Origin: CAZPQK01 sp964588695
Lineage (GTDB): Bacteria > Krumholzibacteriota > Krumholzibacteriia > WVZY01 > JAKEHA01
DNA: 64,000 nt
NCBI GenBank assembly: GCA_964588695.1
Contig: CAZPQK010000004.1
Coordinates: forward strand, 62,001 to 126,000
Reading direction: 5' to 3'
The stretch's first letter is position 1, and the number at the start of each line of letters is the position of its first letter. The translations under genes and the position numbers were made by a program. The notes under the pieces are model-generated. The model made no database searches. It was given only the letters and a program-made list of their open reading frames with translations, and was not told the DNA's origin. Of the stretch, positions 1 to 8,677 are shown in pieces.

Positions 1-1
1 G

Positions 2-880
2 GTTGTGTTCTTTCAACTTGGCCTTGCCTTCCTGTTGCCCAACTTTCTTAAGGCGCTTAACCAGCCGGAGTTTTACTTTTCCTACTTCTGGCCGCTTAAG
101 CCGGAGTACTTTTTTCCCAGCGACATCGGCTATTTGCGCGAGCACCCCGGGGGACTTGGTTTCTTCTTCATCGCATGGGCCGTCATCATGTCGTTTGTCG
201 CTACGCCGGTCCTAACTTTCTTCTTTGGTAAACGCTGGTACTGTTCGTGGGTATGTGGGTGCGGCGGACTGGCAGAAACCCTGGGCGATCCGTGGCGACA
301 CCTGTCCGACAAGTCGACCCGCGTTTGGAAAATCGAGCGGTGGATGATTCATGGCGTGCTGGTCGCAATCATCGGACTTACCGCTGTGTTGTGGATTAAC
401 GAAGTACGCGGCGGTGGATTCCTGGGCGAGTTCTCCAGCGCATACCGCAGGCAGTATGGTTTCTTTATCGGGATGTTTTTTTCCGGCGTCGCCGGCGTCG
501 GTTTTTACCCGGTGCTCGGTAGTCGCGTGTGGTGCCGGTTTGGATGCCCGATGGCAGCCATCCTGGGAATCTTTCAACGCTTCTTCTCTCGCTTTCGTAT
601 TACCACAAATGGCGGACAATGCATGAGCTGCGGCAATTGCTCGACGCACTGCGAAATGGGGATTGACGTGCGAGCTTACGCCCAACGGGGCGAGAACATC
701 GTGCGTGCGTCTTGCGTTGGTTGCGGAGTGTGCGCCGCGGTTTGCCCGCGAGGAGTGCTGCGTCTGGAAAACGGCGAAGTTGGCGACCGATTCGCCGGCG
801 CAGAACAGCCAGCAAGCGCTTTCCTGCAAAGCCTTGGGCTAAAACGCCGCCAAACTGGACGGGGCAGCTACTGGTCCTAG
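2..880 (+). CDS. NosR/NapH-like membrane 4Fe-4S polyferredoxin, 5'-truncated
   Basis: The frame is open to the left edge, so the true start lies outside; the first possible internal start is GTG at 5. About 290 residues are visible. Hydrophobic segments lie near residues 50-72, 117-130 and 150-172. A CxxxCxC cluster (C80, C84, C86) follows the second-last loop, and a CxxxC (C177, C181) follows the last membrane segment. Two C-terminal ferredoxin clusters follow: C206/C209/C212/C216 and C237/C240/C243/C247, the latter ending in CP. This layout is that of NosR/NapH/CcoG-type electron-transfer proteins, which pass electrons across or along the inner membrane. Many relatives have an N-terminal FMN-binding domain, which would be off the window. 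The partner oxidoreductase cannot be named. Confidence 0.75.
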   Translation, partial: VVFFQLGLAFLLPNFLKALNQPEFYFSYFWPLKPEYFFPSDIGYLREHPGGLGFFFIAWAVIMSFVATPVLTFFFGKRWYCSWVCGCGGLAETLGDPWRHLSDKSTRVWKIERWMIHGVLVAIIGLTAVLWINEVRGGGFLGEFSSAYRRQYGFFIGMFFSGVAGVGFYPVLGSRVWCRFGCPMAAILGIFQRFFSRFRITTNGGQCMSCGNCSTHCEMGIDVRAYAQRGENIVRASCVGCGVCAAVCPRGVLRLENGEVGDRFAGAEQPASAFLQSLGLKRRQTGRGSYWS

Positions 881-952
881 CGGCGCGCGCACTTCCAACG
901 CCCCTGGTAATTGCCCTTGAGCCATTTTCTTAAGTTCGCGTAGGCTCGCGCG

Positions 953-1798
953 ATGAGCCAACCCGCACGCAACGACACTCTCGGTACGCCACCGCCAGCA
1001 ACCGGCAAAGACATTCTCGCCCTGGCCGCGATTCTTGTATTCACACCGCTCGCGGTATCGCTGGAGATAAGCTTCGGCTATGCCGCCTTGGCCGTTGCCG
1101 TTGTTTCCGCTGCACTCAGTAAAAACACCATTGGCCGCCGCAACTTGCTGATCATTGCCGCGTGCGTGGGGCTGCTCTCGGTAACTCCCATTAACACCGA
1201 CCTCAGCGATCGCCACTTTCTAACTCTCGGAATTCCGTTCTTTGCGGTGGTCGCTGGACCGTTTGTGTTGCTTAAACTCATGGGCGTCGATCCTGGTTGG
1301 CGCTTTTTTCCGCGAAGGTGGGCGTGGAGCGAGATCAGACGTGATGTGTTTTACACAATCATTTCGGTGCCGCTCGCGTGGGCTGTTATCGGCATCTACT
1401 TTCACTGGCTTACTCCCGACCTGGCAATGAACTGGCCGATGCCGCAACCGGAAGACCCTTCGATCACGCAGAAGTTAATCGTCGGCATCAACTCGGTCGG
1501 CATTTGGGATGAGCTATTCTTTATCAACACGGTTTACGTGTTGATGCGGGGTGTGTTCAGCCCTCGGATCGCGATTCCCGCTCAGGCAGTCATCTACACC
1601 GCGATACTTTGGGACATGGCGTTTCGCGGATGGGGCCCGGTCATTGTCTACGGTTTCGCGTTAACCCAGGGCATCATGTATGAAAAGTCGGGAACATTGC
1701 TTTGGGTTTTAATAGTCCACCTGATTGTTGACTTCTTTCTCGTCGTCGCAATCCTGAACTACCACTATCCGGTCGCACACGCAACTTGGATGTACTAA
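953..1798 (+). CDS. CPBP-family intramembrane protein (possible Rce1-like protease)
   Basis: 281-residue protein with about seven hydrophobic segments. The last third carries the CPBP signature in altered form: W-D-E (D186, E187) where the classic family has paired glutamates, an arginine 12 residues later (R199), and H256 with D260 in a final membrane helix, matching the H-x3-D/N motif. CPBP proteins are membrane-embedded metal- or glutamate-dependent proteases related to prenyl-protein protease Rce1. The change of the first glutamate to aspartate makes activity uncertain. ATG start at 953 is 72 bases after the preceding gene and there is no clear strong ribosome binding site. It stands alone between a polyferredoxin gene and a decarboxylase gene. 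Confidence 0.6.
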   Translation: MSQPARNDTLGTPPPATGKDILALAAILVFTPLAVSLEISFGYAALAVAVVSAALSKNTIGRRNLLIIAACVGLLSVTPINTDLSDRHFLTLGIPFFAVVAGPFVLLKLMGVDPGWRFFPRRWAWSEIRRDVFYTIISVPLAWAVIGIYFHWLTPDLAMNWPMPQPEDPSITQKLIVGINSVGIWDELFFINTVYVLMRGVFSPRIAIPAQAVIYTAILWDMAFRGWGPVIVYGFALTQGIMYEKSGTLLWVLIVHLIVDFFLVVAILNYHYPVAHATWMY

Positions 1799-1837
1799 TA
1801 CAACTCACGCACCTATCCGTACCATGCGGTCAAGACT

Positions 1838-3271
1838 ATGACACCTGAAGAGTTTCGCGAGGCCGGCCACCAGTTGATCGACTGGATTGCCGACTATCGA
1901 CAGTCGGTTTCAGACCGGCCAGTTCGGGCGCAAGTTAATCCGGGCGACATCGCCAGTCGGTTTTCCGCCGAACCACCGGACCACACAGCCTCGTTTGAAT
2001 CCCTGTTAGCCACAATGGAGCGCGACGTGGTTCCCGGGATTACGCAAACACAGTCTCCGATGTTCTTTGGTTGGTTTCCGTCGAATGCATCGCTAGCGGC
2101 GGTACTCGGCGACATCGCCTGCGCAGGTTTGGGCACGCTTGGTATTACCTGGGAAAGCTGCCCCGCGCTGACGGAAGTTGAAGAGGTGGTCTGCGAATGG
2201 ATGCGCAAACTCGTTGGACTTAGCGACGCGTGGAGCGGAACCATTCACGACACCGCTTCCACTGCAAGCCTGGTGGCACTGCTCGCCGCACGCGAACGCG
2301 CATCGTCGTTTTCGTTCGACCGCGGGGGGCTTCAGCAAGAAACGCGGCCGCTTGTGGTTTACACCAGCGAAGAAGCCCACTCGTCGGTAACCAAAGCTGC
2401 ACTTCTGGCCGGCTTCGGACGCGACAACTTGCGAATTGTTCCGGTCGACGAGACCGATCGCGCAATGAATGTGACGGCACTCAGGTCGCTGATGCGCGAA
2501 GACCGTGACGCTGACAAGCTTCCCGCTGCGGTGGTGGCTTCGGTCGGTTCCACCGGTGTGACCGCCTTCGACTCCGTCGCGGAAATCGTCAACGTCGCTA
2601 GCGAACACGGCGCGTGGGTACATGTCGACGCGGCGATGGCTGGCAACGCGATGATGCTTCCGGAGTATCGTTATCTTTGGGAGGGCGTGGAGGGTGCCGA
2701 CTCGGTTAATTGGAACCCTCACAAGTGGATGGGGACGCTGCTCGACACGTCCCTGTTTTACGTCCGCGATCCTCAACACCTGATTCGCGTCATGTCCACA
2801 AACCCCAGTTATCTGCGTTCGACCGTCGATGGCAACGTGACGCAGTACCGCGACTGGGGAATCCCACTCGGACGTCGCTTCCGCGCGCTAAAACTCTGGT
2901 TTCACCTGCAACTCGACGGTGTCGAAACAATTCGGGCTCGTCTGCGTCGCGATCTGGACAACGCTCAATGGTTGGCTCAACAAATCGAAAGCACGCCCGA
3001 TTGGAAAGTGGTCGCGCCGGTGAAGTTGCAAACCGTGTGTGTTCGGCACGAGCCATCCGGCCTTTCCCGCGACCACATCGACGAGCACAACCGGGCATGG
3101 GCCAGGGCAATCAACGAGTCCGGCAACGCTTTTGTGACACCAGCCCAGATTGACGATCGCTGGCTGGTACGGCTCTCGGTAGGTGCCGAAAACTGCGAGA
3201 TGACACACGTCGAGGCGTTGTGGCAGCTCGTTGACAAGACGGCCCAGGCCGAACTCCGACGACGACGCTAA
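1838..3271 (+). CDS. PLP-dependent group II (aromatic-L-amino-acid type) decarboxylase
   Basis: 477 residues, the usual size for aromatic amino acid decarboxylases. The PLP-binding lysine is K296 in the N-W-N-P-H-K-W motif. H181 (EAHSS) would stack on the PLP ring, and D264 (HVDAA) would bind the pyridine nitrogen. The segment GTIHDTASTASL near residues 134-145 corresponds to the family's phosphate-binding loop. The N-terminal PEEFREAGHQLIDWIADY stretch is the typical dimer-swap helix of this family. Substrate cannot be read from sequence: L-DOPA, tryptophan, tyrosine or phenylalanine are possible, and some relatives are aldehyde synthases. The start is 40 bases after the CPBP gene, possibly in the same transcript. 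Confidence 0.88.
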   Translation: MTPEEFREAGHQLIDWIADYRQSVSDRPVRAQVNPGDIASRFSAEPPDHTASFESLLATMERDVVPGITQTQSPMFFGWFPSNASLAAVLGDIACAGLGTLGITWESCPALTEVEEVVCEWMRKLVGLSDAWSGTIHDTASTASLVALLAARERASSFSFDRGGLQQETRPLVVYTSEEAHSSVTKAALLAGFGRDNLRIVPVDETDRAMNVTALRSLMREDRDADKLPAAVVASVGSTGVTAFDSVAEIVNVASEHGAWVHVDAAMAGNAMMLPEYRYLWEGVEGADSVNWNPHKWMGTLLDTSLFYVRDPQHLIRVMSTNPSYLRSTVDGNVTQYRDWGIPLGRRFRALKLWFHLQLDGVETIRARLRRDLDNAQWLAQQIESTPDWKVVAPVKLQTVCVRHEPSGLSRDHIDEHNRAWARAINESGNAFVTPAQIDDRWLVRLSVGAENCEMTHVEALWQLVDKTAQAELRRRR

Positions 3272-3397
3272 CCGATTTCTCTCACCCAAGTTAACTTCGC
3301 AGTTACCCGCTAACGCTGGCACGGATTTAGCTGTACCTGCTGCTATTCCCCATCTCTGGCAGGATTTTCGGCAGTAGTTTCAGGAGAGTGCGTTCCG

Positions 3398-4120
3398 GTG
3401 GATCAATTTGACCAGTTTCAAGAGTGGTTTCAAGCCGTCATCGCCAACGATGCTAAAGCGGTAGGCGACGGGTTGGCTGATGGACTTAACATCGAAGCGC
3501 GGACCAACCGCGGCCGCACCGCGATCATGATCGCGGCGCAGTTGGGCAACGGAAGTGTCGTCGATGTGCTCCTGCAGAATGGCGCCGACATTGACGCCCG
3601 GGTCGACATGGACGCGGCCGGTGCGATGGATGTAGAACTGGGCGACGAGTTTGATCAAGTCGCCGATATTATCCGCCACAAGGCCCAGCAGATTCCCGAC
3701 AGCGATGCCGACGGGCGGGCGTTTGCCGATGGCCTGATGAATTTCGTGGAGGCGCTGCAGGACCCCCGAGCTGCCGAACCCATCGCCGAAGTGGCGGTGT
3801 TCGCCGAACCCGACGAGCTGGAACTCCTGTTTGATGCCTTCGATCCCACCACCGCATTGACCTACGCGATCGCTTGCGGTCGGGACGACGTCGCCTATCA
3901 GCTAATCGACGCCGGCGCAGAACTGGACGCATTGGCATGGGACGACACGCCTCCGCTGGCTATCGCGGCTATCATGGGAAATCTGGCAATGGCCGAGCGC
4001 TTAGTGCGCGACGGCGCACTCGTTGACGAAGGCTTCGACGTCACGCCCCTGGAAGCCGCACGTGAACACGGCCACACCGAAATTGTGGAGTTGCTGACCA
4101 CGCACGGAGCCGGCGTCTAA
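3398..4120 (+). CDS. Ankyrin-repeat protein
   Basis: 240 residues starting at GTG 3398, chosen because AGGAGAG lies about 10 bases upstream. Ankyrin repeats are visible at both ends: near residues 30-75 (NRGRTAIMIAAQLGNGSVVDVLLQNGADI) and near residues 150-238 (ALTYAIACGRDDVAYQLIDAGAEL, then PPLAIAAIMGNLAMAERLVRDGALV, then TPLEAAREHGHTEIVELLTTHGA). Between them is an acidic, non-repeat insertion (about residues 76-148). No signal peptide, so cytoplasmic; ankyrin repeats bind proteins, and the partner is unknown. Two more ankyrin genes lie in the window, at 12262 and 55773. Confidence 0.8.
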   Translation: MDQFDQFQEWFQAVIANDAKAVGDGLADGLNIEARTNRGRTAIMIAAQLGNGSVVDVLLQNGADIDARVDMDAAGAMDVELGDEFDQVADIIRHKAQQIPDSDADGRAFADGLMNFVEALQDPRAAEPIAEVAVFAEPDELELLFDAFDPTTALTYAIACGRDDVAYQLIDAGAELDALAWDDTPPLAIAAIMGNLAMAERLVRDGALVDEGFDVTPLEAAREHGHTEIVELLTTHGAGV

Positions 4121-4164
4121 TCTCCCAAAAGAACTAAAGTGAAGGACTCCGCCAGCCGATAGAC

Positions 4165-4194
4165 CTCTGGTATCTTAACCGGCAATAACCAGAG
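4165..4194 (+). promoter_or_regulatory. Hairpin abutting the ribosome binding site of the FIST gene
   Basis: CTCTGGT at 4165-4171 is the exact reverse complement of ACCAGAG at 4188-4194, with a 16-base loop. The 3' arm runs directly into the GAGGGG ribosome binding site of the GTG start at 4206. A leader hairpin here could modulate translation of the signalling operon, but a 7-bp stem may also be chance. Confidence 0.3.
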
Positions 4195-4205
4195 AGGGGT
4201 CCGCT

Positions 4206-5354
4206 GTGGACGTCAAGACAAGCTCCATCCGTCAGGGACACACCAGCAGCCCATCCGCTGCGCAAGCTGCCAAGGATCTTTGGGACGCGATCGGCCACAA
4301 GGACATGGCCTACGGCGTCTTCTTTGCCTCTCACGAGTACGATTTCCACGAACTCAGCGCTGAAATCAAAAAGATCTTCGGCGACCTGCCGCTGGTTGGT
4401 TGCTCCGCTAGCGGGGAAGTTGGCCACGATGGCTACCTCAACCATTCCATTTCGGGTTTTTCTTTCGGGTCGGATTTTGCGGTGGCAACGTCGGTTATTT
4501 CCGACCTCGCTAACTTTAAACTCTCCGACGGGGAGAATGCCGCCGCCCGTTTGATCACTGAAATGACCGCGAAAGTCGGCGAACCCAACGGAAGCAACTC
4601 GTTTGGAATGCTTTTGATCGACGGCCTTTCACGACAGGAAGAGGCTGTCGTTAGTGCGATCCATCGTAACCTGGGCGACATATCGTTATTCGGCGGGTCG
4701 GCTTCGGACGATGTTAAGTTTGATCAAGCCTACATGTATCATCGTGGCGACGTCATTCAAGACGGCGCGATTTTTACGCTGGTGCACACCAAACGACCAT
4801 TCACCGTTTTCAAGACGCAACACTTCGACCGCACACAAACCAAGATGGTGGTCACCGCCGCAGATCCCGCAACTCGAACCGTCCGCGAGATCAACGGTGA
4901 ACCAGCTACGAGAGAGTACGCACGAACCGTTGGCCTTGACTATGACGAGCTAAGTCCCACCATTTTTGCCACCTATCCCGTGGCAGTTCGCGTAGGCGGC
5001 GTCGACTACATTCGTTCGATCATGACAGCAAATCCCGACGACAGTATCACCTTCGTGTGTGCTATCGACGAAGGCATTGTGTTGTCCGTGGCCAAAGCCA
5101 ACAGCCTTGTCGACGACCTAACCGAGACCCTCTCGGATATTCGCACACAGGTTGGAGAGCCAGAAATTATCATCGGCTGCGACTGTCTGTTTCGTCGAAT
5201 CGAATGCGACGAAACCGACATTCGTGACGAAGTTGGACGAATCATGGCCGAAAACAAAGTTGTCGCATTTGCAACCTACGGCGAGCAGTTCAATGCAATG
5301 CACGTAAACCAAACATTCACCGGCGTTGCAATTGGGTTTCCAAAGGACGGTTAG
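4206..5354 (+). CDS. FIST-domain sensory protein
   Basis: 382 residues with the FIST N and FIST C arrangement: an N-terminal half with VGCSASGEVG near residues 62-71 and FGGSASDD near 163-170, and a C-terminal half ending in the IIGCDCLFRR motif followed by a conserved segment with TYGEQFN. FIST domains are cytoplasmic sensory modules thought to bind small ligands such as amino acids. GTG start at 4206 preceded by GAGAGGGG. The TAG stop (5352-5354) is directly followed, with no gap, by the GTG start of a histidine kinase. That arrangement indicates translational coupling and suggests the FIST protein is the input module for the kinase. Confidence 0.87.
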   Translation: MDVKTSSIRQGHTSSPSAAQAAKDLWDAIGHKDMAYGVFFASHEYDFHELSAEIKKIFGDLPLVGCSASGEVGHDGYLNHSISGFSFGSDFAVATSVISDLANFKLSDGENAAARLITEMTAKVGEPNGSNSFGMLLIDGLSRQEEAVVSAIHRNLGDISLFGGSASDDVKFDQAYMYHRGDVIQDGAIFTLVHTKRPFTVFKTQHFDRTQTKMVVTAADPATRTVREINGEPATREYARTVGLDYDELSPTIFATYPVAVRVGGVDYIRSIMTANPDDSITFVCAIDEGIVLSVAKANSLVDDLTETLSDIRTQVGEPEIIIGCDCLFRRIECDETDIRDEVGRIMAENKVVAFATYGEQFNAMHVNQTFTGVAIGFPKDG

Positions 5355-6305
5355 GTGGCAGTCGACACATGCACTAATTGCGCGGAGCTTGAAATCAAGC
5401 TCGGCAAGCTAGCCAAGATCAATCAAGTGCTCATTGATCGCGTAGAGCGAAGCATGGATATGCAAGAGGATGCCTTCGCGTTGTTTCAAACCGCAATAGC
5501 ACTGGAAACAAAGGTCCATCAACGTACGGGCGCGCTGAACGAGGCGATGGAAGACCTCGCGCAATCCAACCGCAGTCTTACCGAAGCAAAAGAACAGGCG
5601 GACGCCGCCAATGCCGCCAAGTCCGAGTTTCTAGCAAACATGAGTCACGAACTACGCACTCCCATGCATGGAATACTGTCTTTCTCCGAGTTCGGTCTCA
5701 AGAATTTCGAATCGGCATCGCGGGACAAGTTGCGAAGTTACTTCGACCACATTAGCATTTCCGCTCGTCGGCTTACCCGGCTTCTCAACGACCTCCTGGA
5801 CTTATCCAAACTCGAAGCCGGCATGATGACTCTGGAAACATCGCCCGTGCCAATTGCCGACATTATCGACGTCGTGATGCAAGAACTAAGCGCTCTGGCG
5901 AGGTCAAAAGAAGTCGAGCTTGCTAAACAAATCGACGAAAGCGGCCTGGTAGTAAACGCCGACTTCGTTCGCATTCAACAGGTATTGACAAACTTGTTAG
6001 GGAACGCGATTAAGTTCTCCCCGGCTGGCTCCGTAGTTCGGGTCGGCCTGGACGCCCATCAGGATTACGCAAGAGTTTCGATCGCCGATAGTGGCATCGG
6101 CATACCGGACGATGAGTTAGACACCATTTTTGATAAGTTTGTGCAGTCAAAGAAAACCAAGGACGGGGCGGGCGGAACCGGTCTGGGCCTGGCGATCAGT
6201 CGCCAGATCGTCGACGCCCACCGAGGTGATATCTGGGCCGAGAATCTCCCGTCCGGCGGGGCAATTTTTTGGTTTACGTTACCCTTGCGAGGCGACAGCA
6301 GATGA
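5355..6305 (+). CDS. Sensor histidine kinase without membrane segments
   Basis: 316 residues. The N-terminus carries a CxxC (C6, C9) and then about 75 residues of likely coiled coil. H98 in the NMSHELRTP motif is the phosphorylated histidine. The ATPase domain has the N box (LLGNAIKFSP), G1 box (DSGIGIPDD) and G2 box (GGTGLGLAISR). There is no membrane segment and no PAS or GAF domain, so the signal probably comes from the FIST protein encoded immediately upstream. GTG start at 5355 abuts the upstream TAG. The stop overlaps the response regulator start in an ATGA. The CxxC could bind a metal or be redox-active, but nothing else supports that. Confidence 0.92.
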   Translation: MAVDTCTNCAELEIKLGKLAKINQVLIDRVERSMDMQEDAFALFQTAIALETKVHQRTGALNEAMEDLAQSNRSLTEAKEQADAANAAKSEFLANMSHELRTPMHGILSFSEFGLKNFESASRDKLRSYFDHISISARRLTRLLNDLLDLSKLEAGMMTLETSPVPIADIIDVVMQELSALARSKEVELAKQIDESGLVVNADFVRIQQVLTNLLGNAIKFSPAGSVVRVGLDAHQDYARVSIADSGIGIPDDELDTIFDKFVQSKKTKDGAGGTGLGLAISRQIVDAHRGDIWAENLPSGGAIFWFTLPLRGDSR

Positions 6306-7366
6306 ACCATCGCATTTTGATTGTTGACGATAACCCTACCAATGTTGCGATTGTCGAAGAGCTTCTTGGCGACAGCTATGTGTTAGCAGTTGCTCAGGAT
6401 GGAGAACAAGCGTTGGAGATGGTTCCGCAATTCAACCCCGACTTGGTTTTACTGGATATCATGATGCCAGGAATCGATGGCTATGAAGTGTGTCGTCGGC
6501 TTCGCCGGGATCCAAACTATAGGTTCGTTAAAATCGTGCTAGTTTCGGCAAAAGCTATGACCGACGAGCGGCTCAGAGGTTACGAGGTTGGAGCCGACGA
6601 CTACGTGACCAAACCTTTCGTAGCCGAAGAACTGCAGGCGAAGGTTAGAGTCTTCTTGCGGTTACAGTCAGCAGAGGAAATGAACCATCTGTCGCAACAA
6701 CTCGATACCGTCGACGCAATCGACTCGTTTCTTCCTATCAGCAACATAAAAACTGCGCTGCGCAAGTTGGAGTCGGAGGCATCAGATGAGAGGCGCCGTG
6801 CCCTGGTGACCCAAGGGCTCGAACACTGTGCCCGACTGCAACACCAACATCAACAGCGCCGTCGGTTGTTTCGAGCACGCGCAGGCCAAATATCCGCTAA
6901 GCTAGAGGAAACTGACACCGGTTATGTCATCGAGAAGGTTATTTCCGCGCTCAACGACTACGCGACTCGACACAACGTACTCTTAGTTCCTCCCCAGCGG
7001 CGCGAGCAAGTCATCGCAGATGCAACGTTGCTGGAAGAAGTCATAAGCACCCTGTTGCGTGGCGCGATACACAACTCGCCGCACCTCAATGTCGTTAGTG
7101 TGTCACTGGATCGGGTAGACGCGAGCATCGTCTTCGGCGTCGAAAGCCCACATCTGGCGTTGGACCCGGAGCATCACCTGGCTCTGACCAAGAGCCGCTT
7201 ACCCAGCCTGGTTCGAAACTATGGCCGCGGGCATTCCTTGGACCTACTCATTGCACGCGAATTAGTTGCGCTAATGAACGGCGAGCTCGAAACCGATGTC
7301 GATAGCGGCATGATCACGTTTCGGCTTGCCCACTACGAAGGCGCCGCGTCCCCGGTAACAATATAG
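6302..7366 (+). CDS. Response regulator with a degenerate kinase-like C-terminal domain
   Basis: Start is ATG 6302, overlapping the kinase stop (ATGA), which gives 354 residues and a clean receiver N-terminus (MNHRILIVDD). Receiver domain residues 1-125: acidic pair D9/D10, phosphoacceptor D52, K104 in the TKPF motif. The rest is not a DNA-binding or GGDEF domain. It resembles the dimerisation and ATPase parts of a histidine kinase: a stretch TLLRGAIHNSP aligns with the N box of the neighbouring kinase, and GRGHSLDLLIARELVALMNGEL aligns with its G2 box. The Mg-binding asparagine and the G1 glycines are not recognisable, so ATPase activity is doubtful. It may act through protein interaction. 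Confidence 0.85.
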   Translation: MNHRILIVDDNPTNVAIVEELLGDSYVLAVAQDGEQALEMVPQFNPDLVLLDIMMPGIDGYEVCRRLRRDPNYRFVKIVLVSAKAMTDERLRGYEVGADDYVTKPFVAEELQAKVRVFLRLQSAEEMNHLSQQLDTVDAIDSFLPISNIKTALRKLESEASDERRRALVTQGLEHCARLQHQHQQRRRLFRARAGQISAKLEETDTGYVIEKVISALNDYATRHNVLLVPPQRREQVIADATLLEEVISTLLRGAIHNSPHLNVVSVSLDRVDASIVFGVESPHLALDPEHHLALTKSRLPSLVRNYGRGHSLDLLIARELVALMNGELETDVDSGMITFRLAHYEGAASPVTI

Positions 7367-7370
7367 GCGC

Positions 7371-8618
7371 CTAGAAGGCTACGGGTGGCGGCGGCGTTTC
7401 GGTCCAGCCTTGTTGCTGGACGATTTTCTTCGCGACTTCGACACCAGATTGCCTTGCCTGATCATCGGCGTCGCTGCCGGGCGGTGTGTAGTGGGGCGAG
7501 TGGGGCTGATGCTCTTCTTTATACAAGTGCACGGTTTGCGTCGGAAAAGCAAACGCCACCCCAAGCTGGTCGGCAAGTCTAACCACATCGACAAAGAATC
7601 GTTCACGTTCGCGCAACTCGGTTGCCCAATCGGGCGTCTCGAAAAAAATGTACAGCAGAATGTTCAGACTAAAGTCACCGAAGTCGTTACAAAAGACCTG
7701 ATAGAAGTCTTTGCGGGTGTACGGGTGCTGGAGCACAAGCTCACGAATCCCCGCGGTAAAAGCCAACAGTTTGTCGGGGGGCGTGTCATACTGCACACCT
7801 AAAGTTGTCTTCCACCGCCGATATTGTCGACGACCAAGGTTGTCGACTTTGGCTCTAACCAAAGCCGCGTTGGGGATGGTGACCTGTGAGTTGTAAAACG
7901 TGCGCAATCTCGTCGACCGAAACCCAAGTTCTTCGATTGTCCCTTCGACGTCTTCGATAACTACCCAATCGCCAACTTCAAACGGTCGATCGAGAATTAC
8001 CGCTACCGACCCAAAAAAGTTTTCTATGGTGTCCTTCGCCGCAAACGCGAAGGCCAGACCACCGATACCCAAGCCGGTGACCAACGGAACAATGTCGATG
8101 TTGAGGTGCTGTGCGCCGTAGATAATACCGAAAGCCGCGATAAGCACCTTTGACGTCTTGCGCACCATGGGAACCAGAATGTCATCGAACTTGGTATCGG
8201 TCCCCAGCGCGCGATGCATGAACACTTCGCCGGCGAGATCGGAAAGTCGCCACAGCGCAAGCGTAGCGGATAGCACCAGGAACACGCCGGTCGCCGCCAT
8301 AGCGATGGCTTCGACCTGCCCGGGGAGCGACAGCAAGTACACCGAAAAGCGCCAGACTAACGCGCCAACCAGTATCCCAAGCGCTGTAGCGGTTCGTTTT
8401 ATTCCGTCAAGGTCGGGTTGCGAGTGAAGTCGGGTAACGATGCGCCGCAACCCAGGACGCAGTAGTGCGCGGGCGATGTGGTCGACAACAAAACCCACGA
8501 ACACCAGCAGCGCGAGCCCCGCCCACTGCCAGTACTCGACACCGACGACAGTTCCGCGCAGCGCTTCGGGGACCAGGTCACGGATCCAACTGGGGTCTTT
8601 TAGGAGTTCGGTGTTCAT
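7371..8618 (-). CDS. MscS-type small-conductance mechanosensitive channel
   Basis: 415 residues. Four hydrophobic segments occupy the N-terminal 190 residues, followed by the MscS signature: the glycine- and alanine-rich pore helix (TGLGIGGLAFAFAAKDTIENFFGS) and the beta domain (PFEVGDWVVIEDVEGTIEELGFRSTRLRT, then the IPN motif). The C-terminal alpha/beta vestibule domain follows to about residue 360, with a hydrophilic tail of about 50 residues. MscS channels release solutes on hypo-osmotic shock from the inner membrane. Convergent with the signalling operon (5-base gap). A second, unrelated mechanosensitive channel (MscL) is encoded at 36681. Confidence 0.93.
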   Translation of the reverse strand: MNTELLKDPSWIRDLVPEALRGTVVGVEYWQWAGLALLVFVGFVVDHIARALLRPGLRRIVTRLHSQPDLDGIKRTATALGILVGALVWRFSVYLLSLPGQVEAIAMAATGVFLVLSATLALWRLSDLAGEVFMHRALGTDTKFDDILVPMVRKTSKVLIAAFGIIYGAQHLNIDIVPLVTGLGIGGLAFAFAAKDTIENFFGSVAVILDRPFEVGDWVVIEDVEGTIEELGFRSTRLRTFYNSQVTIPNAALVRAKVDNLGRRQYRRWKTTLGVQYDTPPDKLLAFTAGIRELVLQHPYTRKDFYQVFCNDFGDFSLNILLYIFFETPDWATELRERERFFVDVVRLADQLGVAFAFPTQTVHLYKEEHQPHSPHYTPPGSDADDQARQSGVEVAKKIVQQQGWTETPPPPVAF

Positions 8619-8677
8619 GGCGGCAGTATAGTAGGCTGACCGCGGTCCGTCGAGTACGACGCGACTCGATCAGCCGG

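Noticed and set aside
2093..2779. Minus-strand open frame opposite the decarboxylase
   Set aside because: Lies wholly within the decarboxylase gene on the opposite strand; composition is typical of an antisense frame in GC-rich DNA.
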